A program made the translations under genes and the position numbers. Below the pieces are notes generated by a model. It was not told the origin of the DNA. It ran no database searches and saw only the letters and a program-made list of their open reading frames with translations. Positions 1-9,027 of a DNA stretch of 64,000 nt are shown one piece after another. The stretch is from the NCBI RefSeq assembly GCF_014207375.1, contig NZ_JACHEE010000012.1, positions 1 through 64,000 on the forward strand, given 5' to 3'. The first letter of the stretch is position 1. Each line of letters starts with the position of its first letter. The DNA comes from Arthrobacter sp. AZCC_0090. Its GTDB lineage: Bacteria; Actinomycetota; Actinomycetes; Actinomycetales; Micrococcaceae.

Positions 1-930
1 TCGGGGTGTTCCTTGTGGAGTTTGCGGGCGAGGTCGATCCAGGCCTGGGCCTGGTATTCGGCGGAGTGTTCCTTGGTGTAGGTGTCCAGGATGGCTCGCT
101 TGGCTTCCCCGGCTTCGGGCAGGGGTACTTCGTAGGAGGCGTCCGGGCCATCCAGCATCCAGGCGATGACGCCGTCTTCGCCTTCGTAGATGGGCACGGG
201 GGAGGTCTGCCCGCGCATGGCACGGTCCGCGGCTTCGACGGCCATCTTGCCGGCGAACGCGGGGGCGTGGGCCTTCCAGGTGGAGATTTCGCCCTTGCGG
301 GACTGGCGCGTGGCGGTGGTGGTGTGCAGGGCCTGGCCGACGGACTGGAAGATCGTTTCGACGTCCAGGCCCAGGAGGGTGCCGATGCCGGCGGCGGCGG
401 AGGGGCCGAGGTGGGCGACGTGGTCGATCTTGTGCTGGTGCAGGCAGATGGCCTTGACCAGGTTCACCTGGATCTCGTATCCGGTGGCGATGCCGCGGAT
501 CAGGTCCTTGCCGCTGGCACCGGTGTGCTGGGCCACGGCGAGGATCGGCGGGATGTTGTCGCCGGGGTGGGAGTAGTCCGCGGCCAGGAAGGTGTCGTGG
601 TAGTCGAGTTCCCGCACTGCGACGCCGTTGGCCCAGGCTGCCCATTCGGGGGAGACCTTGTCGCTGATTCCGAAGACGGAGGAGCCCTTGCCGTTGGTGG
701 TCGGGGCGTGGGTCAGGGCCTGGACCCGGGCCGCGATGATCGGGGCCCGGTTCAGCGAGGCAATGGCGACGGAGGCATTGTCGATGATCCGGTTGATGAT
801 CATGTCCGTGACTTCGGGCGTCACGTCGACGGGGTCGGCGGCGACCGTGGCGATCTTGTGCGCCAGCTGCTCCGCACGGGCAAGGTTTTCTTCGCTCTTG
901 TAGACGCGGACCTTATGGATGACTGTCATG
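1..930 (-). CDS. prpD: 2-methylcitrate dehydratase PrpD, 5' part (runs off the left edge)
   Basis: MmgE/PrpD-family enzyme of the methylcitrate cycle, which dehydrates 2-methylcitrate during propionyl-CoA oxidation in the cytoplasm. The 310 visible codons contain stretches typical of PrpD: RELDYHDTFLAADYSHPGDN, then KIDHVAHLGPSAAAGIGTLLGL, here cited by their key HDTF and YSHPGDN blocks. The reading frame is open to base 1, so the C-terminal part lies outside. The ATG at 928-930 follows an AAAGGA ribosome site. Upstream lies a decayed GntR gene in the same orientation and, by chance, in the same frame. It would consume the propionyl-CoA that the acyl-CoA pathways further right could release (inference). 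Confidence 0.93.
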
Positions 931-1420
931 GGTTGTCCTTTCACGGGGTCCTCTGAAGCGTCGGGTTCTCGGGTCGAATCCTGCGAGCGCGACAATCGGC
1001 CCGGCTTCTCGAGGCTGTTGTGCAGAAGAATGGTCGTGGCTGCTTGGGTCAAGGTGCCGTCACCGCTGGCGACGGTGCTTGCAATCGTTGCGCGTTTCCG
1101 GCCGAGCGTTTCCGAGGCGTGCCGCGGGGACGGTTGCGGTGCACTCAGGGGCAGGCGCAATTCGAACATCTCGGTGATGTCATCCAGCGAAACTTCTGAA
1201 ACGACAACGCCGCGGCCTTCCTGACCGGTGGTCAGACCTTCGTTGCTCAGCCGTCTGCGCGCTTCCCCCAGAGGAGTCCGGGAGAAGCCTAGGCGTTCAG
1301 TCTGGTCCACCTCTGCGAGCACGGGCCCGGGCTTGGGCCGCCACTCCGGGATGTCTTCGCTAAGCCATTGATAGGCCGGTCGCTGGCTTTGACGTGGCCT
1401 CCACCCTGAGTGCCCATGCC
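931..1420 (-). pseudogene. decayed GntR-family regulator of the prp operon
   Basis: Read on the minus strand, a frame from about 1375 to 1140 gives AYQWLSEDIPEWRPKPGPVL, then a winged-helix-like ERLGFSRTPLGEARRRLSNE and GRGVVVSEVSLDDITEMFEL, which match the DNA-binding domain and start of the effector domain of GntR regulators. The likely ATG near 1415 and the KASDR motif lie in another frame, so a one-base shift separates the start from the body. After the LRLPLS stretch the effector domain is missing or unrecognisable up to prpD. Such regulators usually sit in front of prp genes. Loss of this one suggests prp is now controlled otherwise. Confidence 0.55.
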
Positions 1421-1424
1421 CTGA

Positions 1425-1434
1425 GTGTATACAC
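1425..1434. promoter_or_regulatory. GTGTATACAC palindrome, possible GntR operator
   Basis: Perfect 10-bp palindrome just upstream of the decayed GntR gene. Its GTATAC core recurs 60 bp away in ATGTATACAT. GTNTACNAC-like palindromes are typical of GntR/FadR-type operators. These two may be the old autoregulatory sites. Confidence 0.4.
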
Positions 1435-1486
1435 GTATTGCGATTTCCTTCAAGATGGCTCTAGTTTACGAAGAAAGTGTGGTGCT

Positions 1487-1496
1487 ATGTATACAT
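1487..1496. promoter_or_regulatory. ATGTATACAT palindrome, second possible GntR operator
   Basis: Perfect 10-bp palindrome sharing the GTATAC core with the site at 1425-1434. The rest of the gap 1500-1795 shows no convincing gene or repeat. Confidence 0.35.
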
Positions 1497-1795
1497 TGCG
1501 CTACAAGTTGGGCCGTCGATAGGGCGAAGCTGAGGTTGCGTCACGTCGACCTAACGGCGTTTCACGGCCTTCAGTGTGCTTTGGCGGCTGGGTGGAAAGA
1601 CGTAGGACCAGGGCCCCATTCTGAGAAAAATTGCAACAGCTTCATGCCGCTCGGCGCTCTATGTCGCAACGTCAGCCGACCTTGGAGACGTCGATTGCCG
1701 GTACTTCTGTCAACGGTCTGCCAAAAGCGCCAGGCCACCTCCGTCAACTTTTGAAAAGGAGGTTCCAAGCCCAAAGGCCCGGCTGCCTCGTATCT

Positions 1796-2404
1796 CTAGC
1801 GGCGGACGGTAAAGAGCCGGTTGCCCAGGAGGTCGAGATTGGCGGCGAGGATCGTGGCTGGGTCCTCATCGGGTTCGGCATCGCCAAAGGTTTCTGTCGA
1901 AAGCCGTAGGACGGCGACGATGGCTGCCCCGGCGAGGGCCGCCTGGCGCGATGATGGCTCAATGCCCAAGCGCTGAGCAACTACCTGAGTCCACCTGGCT
2001 TCAGTTTCGGTAATCACGTCCATCCAAACGGACCGAAATCGGTCTGTTTTGCCCAGGACTCGATGCAGAACCTGCACGCGCTCAATATTGTCTGCGGACC
2101 AGGAACCATCCCAGGCCATCGCCAGCGACGTTTCGAAGGGTTCGTCGACCGGCCGCTCGGATACTGCCTGCACCAGCATTTCAACGCCGGCTGTCAGGAA
2201 GGGCTTGACGGCGTCTTCTTTCCGAGGGAAGTACCGATAGAACGAGCGCTCAGAGATGCCGGCGTGGGCGGCAAGTTCCTTGACAGTGAAGGCCGTGTCC
2301 CTGCTGTGAAGGAATAGCTCCATGACCGAAGTCGAGACCTGAAGTACGGTCTGCGCCCGGATGGCTGGCAGGAATTGGACTGCGGGGGCTGTCTGAATGT
2401 TCAA
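1796..2404 (-). CDS. TetR/AcrR-family transcriptional regulator
   Basis: About 202 residues. The N-terminal helix-turn-helix is clear: FTVKELAAHAGISERSFYRYF followed by RKEDAV, the usual TetR recognition-helix region. The C-terminal ligand domain is not assignable. I prefer the TTG at 2404 because AGAGGA lies six bases before it; a GTG at 2422 would give 208 residues. The gene diverges from the SufT-like gene at 2849, and one copy of the island-wide palindrome lies between them at 2681-2695. It is therefore one of two candidates (with 59324-60031) for the regulator that binds it. Confidence 0.85.
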   Translation of the reverse strand: MNIQTAPAVQFLPAIRAQTVLQVSTSVMELFLHSRDTAFTVKELAAHAGISERSFYRYFPRKEDAVKPFLTAGVEMLVQAVSERPVDEPFETSLAMAWDGSWSADNIERVQVLHRVLGKTDRFRSVWMDVITETEARWTQVVAQRLGIEPSSRQAALAGAAIVAVLRLSTETFGDAEPDEDPATILAANLDLLGNRLFTVRR

Positions 2405-2680
2405 CCCTGTTCCTCTCGGCACTTGCTACTGGCAGTAAACCGCCCTTCCACATCGGTGTGGTGTAGCTCACGCGCAAATCTAGCAGCTTGTGACAGAAAC
2501 TGCCACCCCTTCAGCGGGACATGACCACGTGCTGGCCTGGCGGTGACGCCGGCGCCGGGCCTTCCCTTGGCGGGTGAAGCTGAAGGGCGGCTTGGGGTTG
2601 AACCGGGCGGGTCCCACCATCCCGCTGCGCGTGACTGGGGGCCCAAATGGCAACGGGCCGAACGGTTACTAATGGGTTGC

Positions 2681-2695
2681 CAGTAAGTGCTACTG
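2681..2695. promoter_or_regulatory. island palindrome, site 1 (CAGTAAGTGCTACTG)
   Basis: Exact match to CNGTA-N5-TACNG in the gap between the TetR gene and the SufT-like gene. It could control both directions. The remainder of the gap 2405-2848 shows no other gene. Confidence 0.6.
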
Positions 2696-2848
2696 TTTGA
2701 TCTACTATAAGATGCATCACAACGTCGGCAATTGCTCCGGCGTCCGTACCGGCCTTTCAGTCTGTTGGTGATGTGTAATGCCGTCAGGCGCCGCGTATGG
2801 CGCAATGATTATTTGGAAATCTGCCGAGTCCCAAGCTTCGGGGGAATC

Positions 2849-3211
2849 ATGAACGATACCGGTACGACCGCGTCAAACATCGTGGGTGCCGTGGACCCTG
2901 TCCGGGCCAGCCTGGTGGACGTCGAAGAGGCGCTCAAGCATGTGGTGGATCCCGGACTCGGCGCCAACGTCGTCGACTTGGGGCTGATCTATGGCCTGCG
3001 CTTTTGTGAGGACGGAACGCTGCTCATCGACATGACGCTCACCACGGCGGCGTGCGAACTCACCGACGTCATCGAGGAGGAGACCGCACAAGCCCTCGCA
3101 GGGATTGTCAGCGAGTGGCGGCTGAACTGGGTGTGGATGCCTCCGTGGGGTCCTGATCGGATCACCCACGACGGCCGCAACCAGATGCGCGCGCCGTCTC
3201 GCGCGACGTAG
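2849..3211 (+). CDS. SufT/MIP18-like (DUF59) iron-sulfur assembly protein
   Basis: 120-residue protein of the family that helps assemble Fe-S clusters in the cytosol. Visible family features are VDPGLGANVVDLGLIYGL, the TTAACELTDVIEEETAQAL segment holding the conserved Cys, and WVWMPPWGPDRITHDGR near the C-terminus. Relatives usually end in a sequence like LRALGF; here the tail reads MRAPSRAT, so the last residues have diverged. Start is the ATG at 2849. The gene lies 39 bp before the broken aminotransferase, probably the same transcript, downstream of palindrome site 1. Confidence 0.85.
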   Translation: MNDTGTTASNIVGAVDPVRASLVDVEEALKHVVDPGLGANVVDLGLIYGLRFCEDGTLLIDMTLTTAACELTDVIEEETAQALAGIVSEWRLNWVWMPPWGPDRITHDGRNQMRAPSRAT

Positions 3212-3250
3212 CAGCGCCTGCCCAGGCCCGAAGGGACGCATCAGAAGGAA

Positions 3251-4542
3251 ATGACCATGACTTCTCCCGCGGCAGAAGCCCTGCCCCTCAGCGAAGCGAG
3301 CCTGCGCGGGGCAGGACACGCCTATGAGCTGGACCGCCGGCATGTTTTCCATGGCTGGGCAGCGCAAGATCTCCTCACGCCGATGACCATAACCGCGGCG
3401 CAGGGATCATATGTCTGGGACGGCGGGGGGAACCGGCTCCTTGATTTTTCGTCACAGCTCGTCAATACCAACATCGGGCATCAGCACCCGCATGTAGTGC
3501 AAGCGATTCAGGATCAGGCCGCAAAACTGTGCACCATCGCGCCGGAATACGTCAATGATGCGCGGTCCGAGGCAGCCAGGCTGATCGCCGGAGTCACGCC
3601 CGGCGATCTCAATAAAATCTTGTTCACCAATGGTGGGGCCGACGCGGTCGAGCATGCCGTGCGGATGGCACGGCTTCACACGGGACGTCACAAGATCTTG
3701 TCCGCGTTCAGGTCCTACCACGGAGGTTCCTTTACCGGACGGCATTCCACGCTGTTACCGAGAGGGAGGAATCCGACCGTGCGCTGGAGCATCTCGAGCA
3801 GCTGATCGCTTTTGAAGGTTCAGACAATATCGCGGCCATAGTTCTTGAGTCCATCCCCGGAACTGCCGGCATCATGATCCCCCCACCCGGATACTTGGCC
3901 GGTGTGCGCGAACTGGCCACCAGGCACGGCATCGTTTTAATCGCCGACGAGGTCATGTCGGGCTTCGGGCGCAGTGGAAAATGGTTCGCCGTCGAGCATT
4001 CCAACGTAGTGCCGGACTTATTGACTTTTGCCAAGGGAGTCAACTCCGGCTATGTGCCGTTGGGCGGCGTCGCCATCTCACCGGAGATCTCTGCAACCTT
4101 TAGTAAAAGGGCATACCCCGGCGGTCTGACGTACTCCGGGCACCCCTTGGCGGCGGCGGCAGCGGTCGCCACGATCAACACCATGCGGGACGAGGGAATG
4201 GTGGAGAACGCGGCGGCCATCGGTGAGTCTGTCATTGGGCCCGCCCTGCGGGGTTTCGCTGATCATCACAGATCGGTAGGTGAGGTCCGCGGTATTGGCG
4301 TCTTCTGGGCCATTGAGCTGGTCAAGAATCGTTTGACCAAGGAACCGATTGCGCCATACGGAAGCTCCAGCTCGCTCATGGACAAACTGGTCGCCGAATG
4401 CAAGGCCAGGGGCCTGTTGCCGTTCTCCAACTTCAACCGGATCCATGTGGTCCCCCCGTGCAACATCTCCGCGGCGGAGGCACAGCAGGGCCTGGATATT
4501 CTGGATAAAGTCCTGGACATTGCGGATGGGCACACCGTGTAG
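3251..4542 (+). pseudogene. class III (PLP-dependent) aminotransferase, broken by an internal deletion and frameshift
   Basis: Two pieces of one omega-aminotransferase. The first, from ATG 3251 or 3257 (GGAA ribosome site), runs through WDGGGNRLLDFSSQLVNTNIGH and FTNGGADAVEHAVRMAR to SYHGG. The second, in another frame from about 3746, starts with FHAVTEREESDRALEHLEQ and continues through ESIPGTAGIMIPPPGYLAG, IADEVMSGFGRSGKW and FAKGVNSGYVPLGGV, with the PLP lysine in the AKG motif. About 35 residues that normally join SYHGG to the second piece are missing and the frame changes there. An intact product is not possible without recoding, so this is most likely a dead gene or a sequencing or assembly error. 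Confidence 0.8.
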
Positions 4543-4643
4543 GTTGTCCGAAGGGACACCCTGCACGCGGTCATGGCTGCAGCGGTCATCGCACGCAGCG
4601 CCGAACGGGAACCGCCGGCGCGGGTTTGTTTTGCAGCCTGTTC

Positions 4644-5318
4644 CTATCCCAAGGGCCGGTCGGCGGACAATGCAGCCGAGGAGTTTGACAATGTCTGTGA
4701 GTTGAAGTGGACAATCTGCCAGCCTCGCTCTGGGTTTTCCTCCAGTACGGTCCAGGCGCAGTTCGCCATTCCCGCGAACATCTCACGCAGATGGGCCGGG
4801 GCATCGAAGAATGCCAGCAGACCGCTTGCGAGGGAAGCGCCGTGGCCCACCAGGACAGCTGTTTCTCCTTCGCCCAGGGCGGCAACGGCGTCCCGCATCA
4901 CCGAGGCCATGCGGGCGCTGACCTCCGAGGGCAGCTCCGCACCGGGCATCCGGAAGTCGTCCCCGGCGAAAAACCGCTGATGCAAATCGGGATGTGCGCT
5001 CCGGAATTCCTCCAGGGTCTTGCCCTGCCGAATGCCGACGTCGTACTCCCGCAGCCGGCGATCGAGTACGAGCGAATTTCCGGTAAGGGCCAGCAGCTCC
5101 ATCGCCGTATGGCGTGCCCGTACGAGGTCGCTGGACCAGACGAACGCGGGTGCATAGCTTGCCAGCAAAGACGCAGCCTCCCTCGCCTGCAATCTGCCGG
5201 TTTCATTGAGGGTGATGTCCGCATGTCCCTGGGCGCGGTCCTGGATGTTCCAGTCGGTCTGACCGTGCCGCCAAAGGACAAGTCTCCGCAGGCCCGGGGA
5301 TCTTTGAACGTGTGACAT
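4644..5318 (-). CDS. histidine phosphatase (phosphoglycerate mutase-like)
   Basis: 224 residues of the branch-1 histidine phosphatase superfamily. The phosphorylated His is in LVLWRHGQTDWN (about residues 14-25), with the second catalytic His in LVGHGASLASG, and Arg/Glu contacts in SDLVRAR and LREYDVG. The family includes phosphoglycerate mutases and small-molecule phosphatases; the substrate cannot be told. I start at ATG 5318 because the domain begins right after it; in-frame upstream starts to 5435 exist. The gene is convergent with the aminotransferase remnant and divergent from the reductase at 5434. Confidence 0.85.
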   Translation of the reverse strand: MSHVQRSPGLRRLVLWRHGQTDWNIQDRAQGHADITLNETGRLQAREAASLLASYAPAFVWSSDLVRARHTAMELLALTGNSLVLDRRLREYDVGIRQGKTLEEFRSAHPDLHQRFFAGDDFRMPGAELPSEVSARMASVMRDAVAALGEGETAVLVGHGASLASGLLAFFDAPAHLREMFAGMANCAWTVLEENPERGWQIVHFNSQTLSNSSAALSADRPLG

Positions 5319-5433
5319 TTGAACTTCTGACCTTCCGCCGGAAACCATGTCTTGACTCCATTCTCGCAGTAGGAGGTTCGGTGGTGGGTAATCAGGTTCC
5401 GCGTGTAGCGTGATGGCATCGAGAAAGGGCCAC

Positions 5434-6141
5434 ATGTTCGACCGTTCTGAATTGATCCGCCGCTACAGCGTAAATGAGCGCGAGACCCCCCACCTGCGGG
5501 CCAATTTCATCGCCAGTGTGGATGGAGCTGCCAGCTTCGCCGGCCTCAGCGGTCCGCTGAACAACGCCGCTGACAAACAGGTCTTCGACACCCTCCGGAT
5601 GCTCAGCGACGTGGTCCTGGTCGGGGCAGGGACGTTGCGGACGGAAGACTACGGTCCGCTGATCCTTGATGACGACGCGGTGGCCTGGCGAGTGGAACAG
5701 GGCCTGGCGCCGCAGCCGGTGCTTGCGATCGTTTCTGCCCGGCTGGAGCTGGATCACAGTTCGGAAGTCTTCAGCCGGGCCCCGGTCCGTCCTTTGGTTT
5801 TCACGCACGGCCGCTTCCACCAGGGAGCCCCTGCGGAGCTGGCTGCGGTAGCCGATGTCGAGATTTGCGGTGAGCACAGCCTGGATGTGGCTGGGATGTG
5901 GACAGTCCTCAACCGCCGGGGCCTGACCCAGGTGCTCACAGAAGGCGGCCCGCGATTGTTCGGCTCCCTCGCGGCGGCCGATGCCGTGGACGAGCTGTGC
6001 CTGACCCTATCGCCGGTCCTCGCCGGGGGAGGAGCCGGGCGGATCACCGCAGGTTCAGAACACGGACTGCACGCCATGCGGCTGGCCCATGTCCTCACCG
6101 CCGGGGACATGTTGATGCTCCGCTATATGCGCAGCCGCTGA
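5434..6141 (+). CDS. RibD C-terminal-type (pyrimidine) reductase
   Basis: About 235 residues with the fold of the NADPH-dependent reductase half of RibD, which is related to dihydrofolate reductase. Visible are the substrate-site start NFIASVDGAAS, the cofactor segment VVLVGAGTLRTEDYGP, and LTEGGPRLFGSL, all conserved in actinobacterial pyrimidine reductases. It lacks a deaminase domain, so it is not full RibD. Mycobacterial relatives (Rv2671) can act as dihydrofolate reductases, which is notable given folE and folP-like genes at 38-41 kb. Start could be 5410, 5413 or 5434. Confidence 0.85.
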   Translation: MFDRSELIRRYSVNERETPHLRANFIASVDGAASFAGLSGPLNNAADKQVFDTLRMLSDVVLVGAGTLRTEDYGPLILDDDAVAWRVEQGLAPQPVLAIVSARLELDHSSEVFSRAPVRPLVFTHGRFHQGAPAELAAVADVEICGEHSLDVAGMWTVLNRRGLTQVLTEGGPRLFGSLAAADAVDELCLTLSPVLAGGGAGRITAGSEHGLHAMRLAHVLTAGDMLMLRYMRSR

Positions 6142-6183
6142 CGCCGGCGCTGGTCGAGGGGCGGGACCTGAGCATCAGCCGCC

Positions 6184-7626
6184 TTAGTACTGTCCGAAGA
6201 CAGGTTCTCCGGCGATGACGGTCATCCGCACCATGGCCGCATCCGGCCCGGCAAGCAACTCCCGTTTCGAACAATGAAGCAGGACCAGATCCGCGGCACC
6301 GCCGGGCCGGATCTGCCGCGGGGCTCCGCCCGGATCCGCCGGTCCGGAAAGATAGCCGGCCAGCGCTTCAACCCCGGTAACCCGCTCCTGGGGCCCCAGT
6401 GACTGGCCGCCGCCCGGCGGCAGGCGGTCCATTGAAGCCTGCATGACAGCCCACGGATCCAGTGGCCCGTAGGGTGCATCGCTGGAGAGCCCCACGCGCA
6501 CACCTCCTGCCAGCAGGGTCCGGAAACGGTAGAGATCCGGAAGCTCTTCAGGCTCCATCAGCCGCTGATAATCATCCCCGCGCCAAGCGATGAAGCCCGG
6601 CTGGGTCACCACGCGGAGTCCGCGCCGCCGCAGAGGCTCTATGGTCGAGGCCGGCACCACGGCGGCATGTTCCAGCCGGTCCCCGGGCATGACGGCTGCT
6701 GCGTCCAGGGCGGCAAGCAGGAGGAATAGGGCCACGCGGCTGACGCAGTGCACGGCGACCGGCCGGCCGGCAGCGTGCGCGCGGGCAATAAGTGCGGCAA
6801 GGTCATCCAGCGCAGGAAGCTGGGAATCCGCAATGACAACCTTGTAAGGCCCGGTGGTTGGCTGCCGTCCTGGCCCGGGTGCGCTCGCGCCGGGGGTGGA
6901 GGCGGACAGCGGCGTTCCCAGTAACTGGACCCGCTGCGGCAGCCTGCCGGCGGCCATGTCCGCCGCGATGGCGGCGGCGGAGGACGCGGAGAGCTCCGGC
7001 GTCGCGTCGGTGACAGAAGTGATGCCCAAGCTGGATAGGGTCGTCCCGATGCCGCCCAGGGATGGCGGGGCCGCGGCAGGCAGGCGGGATCGCAGCCATT
7101 CGTCGGCTCGCCAAAGCCGGCCGGTGGCACCGCCGCTGGTGTCCCGCTCAATCCCCGGGTGCTCCCCGGCGTCCAACCCGACTGCTGCGGCCGCTGCCGT
7201 ATTGAGCATCCAGAGGGCGCCGCTGCGGTGCTGGATACGCACCGGCCTGGCATCATGCAGCCTGTCGATGGCGGCGGCGTCCAGGTCACCCGCGACCGAT
7301 TCAAAATAGCCGGTGCCGCGCACCCAGCCGTATTCATTCCCGGCAGCCGTGGCCAACGCCTTCCTCAGTCCACCGGCGTCGGCGACCTGAGGCGGACCGC
7401 ACGGCACCGAAGAGGCGGCGGCGGCCATGGCGTGCAGATGGAGGTGATGGTCACAGAGGCCCGGTAACAACGCGCCGCCGCGGCCGTCGACGACGATCAC
7501 GGAACCCGCCGCGGCCAGTCCTGTACCCATCTCGCTCACTACTCCGTCGTCAACCCGGACATCGCTGGGTTGTCCTTGGCCGTGGAAACCGTCGACGAGA
7601 ACGTTGCGGATGAGCAGGCCGGTCAT
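6184..7626 (-). CDS. amidohydrolase, YtcJ-like (amidohydrolase 3 family)
   Basis: 480 residues, metal-dependent hydrolase with a composite beta domain and a TIM barrel. The first metal motif is LCDHHLHLHAM (HxH), followed by barrel histidines in VAVHCVSR and LEHAAVV, and the catalytic Asp in LSSDAPYGPLDPW. The family hydrolyses amide or ester bonds in varied small molecules; this substrate is unknown. Its ATG overlaps the stop codon of the CoA-transferase upstream (7623-7626), so the two are translationally coupled and probably act on one compound. Confidence 0.88.
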   Translation of the reverse strand: MTGLLIRNVLVDGFHGQGQPSDVRVDDGVVSEMGTGLAAAGSVIVVDGRGGALLPGLCDHHLHLHAMAAAASSVPCGPPQVADAGGLRKALATAAGNEYGWVRGTGYFESVAGDLDAAAIDRLHDARPVRIQHRSGALWMLNTAAAAAVGLDAGEHPGIERDTSGGATGRLWRADEWLRSRLPAAAPPSLGGIGTTLSSLGITSVTDATPELSASSAAAIAADMAAGRLPQRVQLLGTPLSASTPGASAPGPGRQPTTGPYKVVIADSQLPALDDLAALIARAHAAGRPVAVHCVSRVALFLLLAALDAAAVMPGDRLEHAAVVPASTIEPLRRRGLRVVTQPGFIAWRGDDYQRLMEPEELPDLYRFRTLLAGGVRVGLSSDAPYGPLDPWAVMQASMDRLPPGGGQSLGPQERVTGVEALAGYLSGPADPGGAPRQIRPGGAADLVLLHCSKRELLAGPDAAMVRMTVIAGEPVFGQY

Positions 7627-8936
7627 GGGATGCGGATTCCGAGCCTCCGCAGCACTGATCCGGTGTCCGCACCGCTGGCGGATGCGTCGCCGGTGGGACT
7701 GCGGGGCTGCGGACTCTGAACGCGGTACGAATCGGAACCCGCACGCAACTGCCAGCGACCGGCAGCGTCCAGGGTGGCACTGGCAGAGCCGGCAGTGGCA
7801 GACCCGGCTGGAGATCCTGTTGCAGAGGCAGCCGGCAGGGTTGCTGCCACCACGCGGGACATCGGGAGGTCCCAGAGGATTCCGCCCCCGGCCGCAGGCT
7901 CTGACATGGCCAATGCTGCGGCGGCGAGTCCTGTGAGGGGATCCGCCAGTGCATCGCCAACAAAAAGGGGCAGCCCGTCCCCGTCAGCCGCCACGAGTCC
8001 GCTGCCTGCCGCAACATCGTCGCCGAACCCCACCCGGTCAGATCCCCGCCCATGCGCCGTGATGGAGATCCAGGTGCAGCCTGCCGCCACGGCCGCTGCG
8101 GCATCGAGGCCAAATCCCGCCAAAGCCCGTGGCCTGGAGGCTTCGATGACAATGTCTGCCTGCTCCACCAGCGCGGCCATCGCACGGCGGCCCTCGGCAG
8201 TACCCGGATCCAGCACCACCGAGGCGTGGCCTGCGTGAAGGAGCCGGTAGAAGCCGGCGTTTCCCCGCCGCGCACCGTCCGGGCGTTGAGGGGTCTCTAC
8301 TTTGATCACACGCGCGCCTGCGAGGCCCAGAATGTGGGCACACAGGGGCCCGGCCCATAGGGCGCTGAAATCCACCACGAGCAGGCCGGAGACCGGCCGC
8401 ACGGGATGGTCGAACCACGGCTGGAAGGGCGCGGGCGCGGTCGGAAACGTCACAGGGCTGGCGGCGAGCCCGAGGAGCTCAGCCCGCACGGCAAGCTCGC
8501 GGACCGGGTGCCGAAGCACCCACTCAGTGACCTCGGGCCACGGATCTGCGCCGAGGTCCCGGCCGACCAGCGCTCCGAGCAAGAGCGGATCATCGGGACG
8601 GGCGCAGGAGACCGCGGCCCACCCGTCCGCGGCCGGGAGCAGCCTGCTGGCGCCGCCGGGAGAGATCCGCCCGGCCCTGCCGCGGCCGGTGAATGCCGCC
8701 CGTTCGGAGAGCAGCCGTGCCCCGTCCAGGAGGACGGGAAGTCCACCCAACGCGCTGGCCGCAGCGATGCGGGTGGATAGTTTCCGTGCCAGAGTTGCAG
8801 CCCTTCCGGGTGGCAGCACCGGGGGACCGTTGCGGTGTCCGGTGAGGGCCATGACACCGCTTTCGGCCCAATCCCTGCTCGCGTTCGGCGGGGCCGTGTC
8901 GCTGGCGGCGGCGTTTCGGGAGTCGCTGGTGGGCAC
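7623..8936 (-). CDS. CaiB/BaiF family CoA-transferase (divergent form)
   Basis: 437 residues from a GTG at 8936. The class III CoA-transferase core is recognisable from LLVVDFSALWAGPLCAHILG and ARVIKVETPQRPDG, with ISITAHG and a GFGDDVAAGSG segment that holds the likely catalytic Asp. An N-terminal stretch of about 170 residues precedes the canonical start of the family, and the C-terminal part is Ala/Ser/Gly-rich and degenerate. It is much less like the two other CaiB proteins here (12068 and 48762) than they are like each other. It is coupled to the amidohydrolase downstream. Only a TACGG half-site (8971-8975) is seen in the promoter gap. Confidence 0.82.
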   Translation of the reverse strand: MPTSDSRNAAASDTAPPNASRDWAESGVMALTGHRNGPPVLPPGRAATLARKLSTRIAAASALGGLPVLLDGARLLSERAAFTGRGRAGRISPGGASRLLPAADGWAAVSCARPDDPLLLGALVGRDLGADPWPEVTEWVLRHPVRELAVRAELLGLAASPVTFPTAPAPFQPWFDHPVRPVSGLLVVDFSALWAGPLCAHILGLAGARVIKVETPQRPDGARRGNAGFYRLLHAGHASVVLDPGTAEGRRAMAALVEQADIVIEASRPRALAGFGLDAAAAVAAGCTWISITAHGRGSDRVGFGDDVAAGSGLVAADGDGLPLFVGDALADPLTGLAAAALAMSEPAAGGGILWDLPMSRVVAATLPAASATGSPAGSATAGSASATLDAAGRWQLRAGSDSYRVQSPQPRSPTGDASASGADTGSVLRRLGIRIP

Positions 8937-9027
8937 GGAGTTGATGTTACGCTATGTCACTAATTGCTCATACGGTATCTCAAACAGTGGATGGTGTTGC
9001 ACGGTGGTGGCTGTTGATTCGAGCTGG

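Noticed and set aside
6..956. Long plus-strand open frame
   Set aside because: It lies antisense to prpD, is Gly/Val/Asp-rich without any motif, and arises from GC-rich codon bias; the minus strand gives a clear PrpD.
8941..9003. Island palindrome between the CoA-transferase and crotonase genes
   Set aside because: Only the right half TACGG at 8971-8975 is present; the left arm is TAATT, too far from the pattern.
8302..9027. Upstream extension of the crotonase frame
   Set aside because: It overlaps the minus-strand CoA-transferase, which has family motifs; the extension has none.
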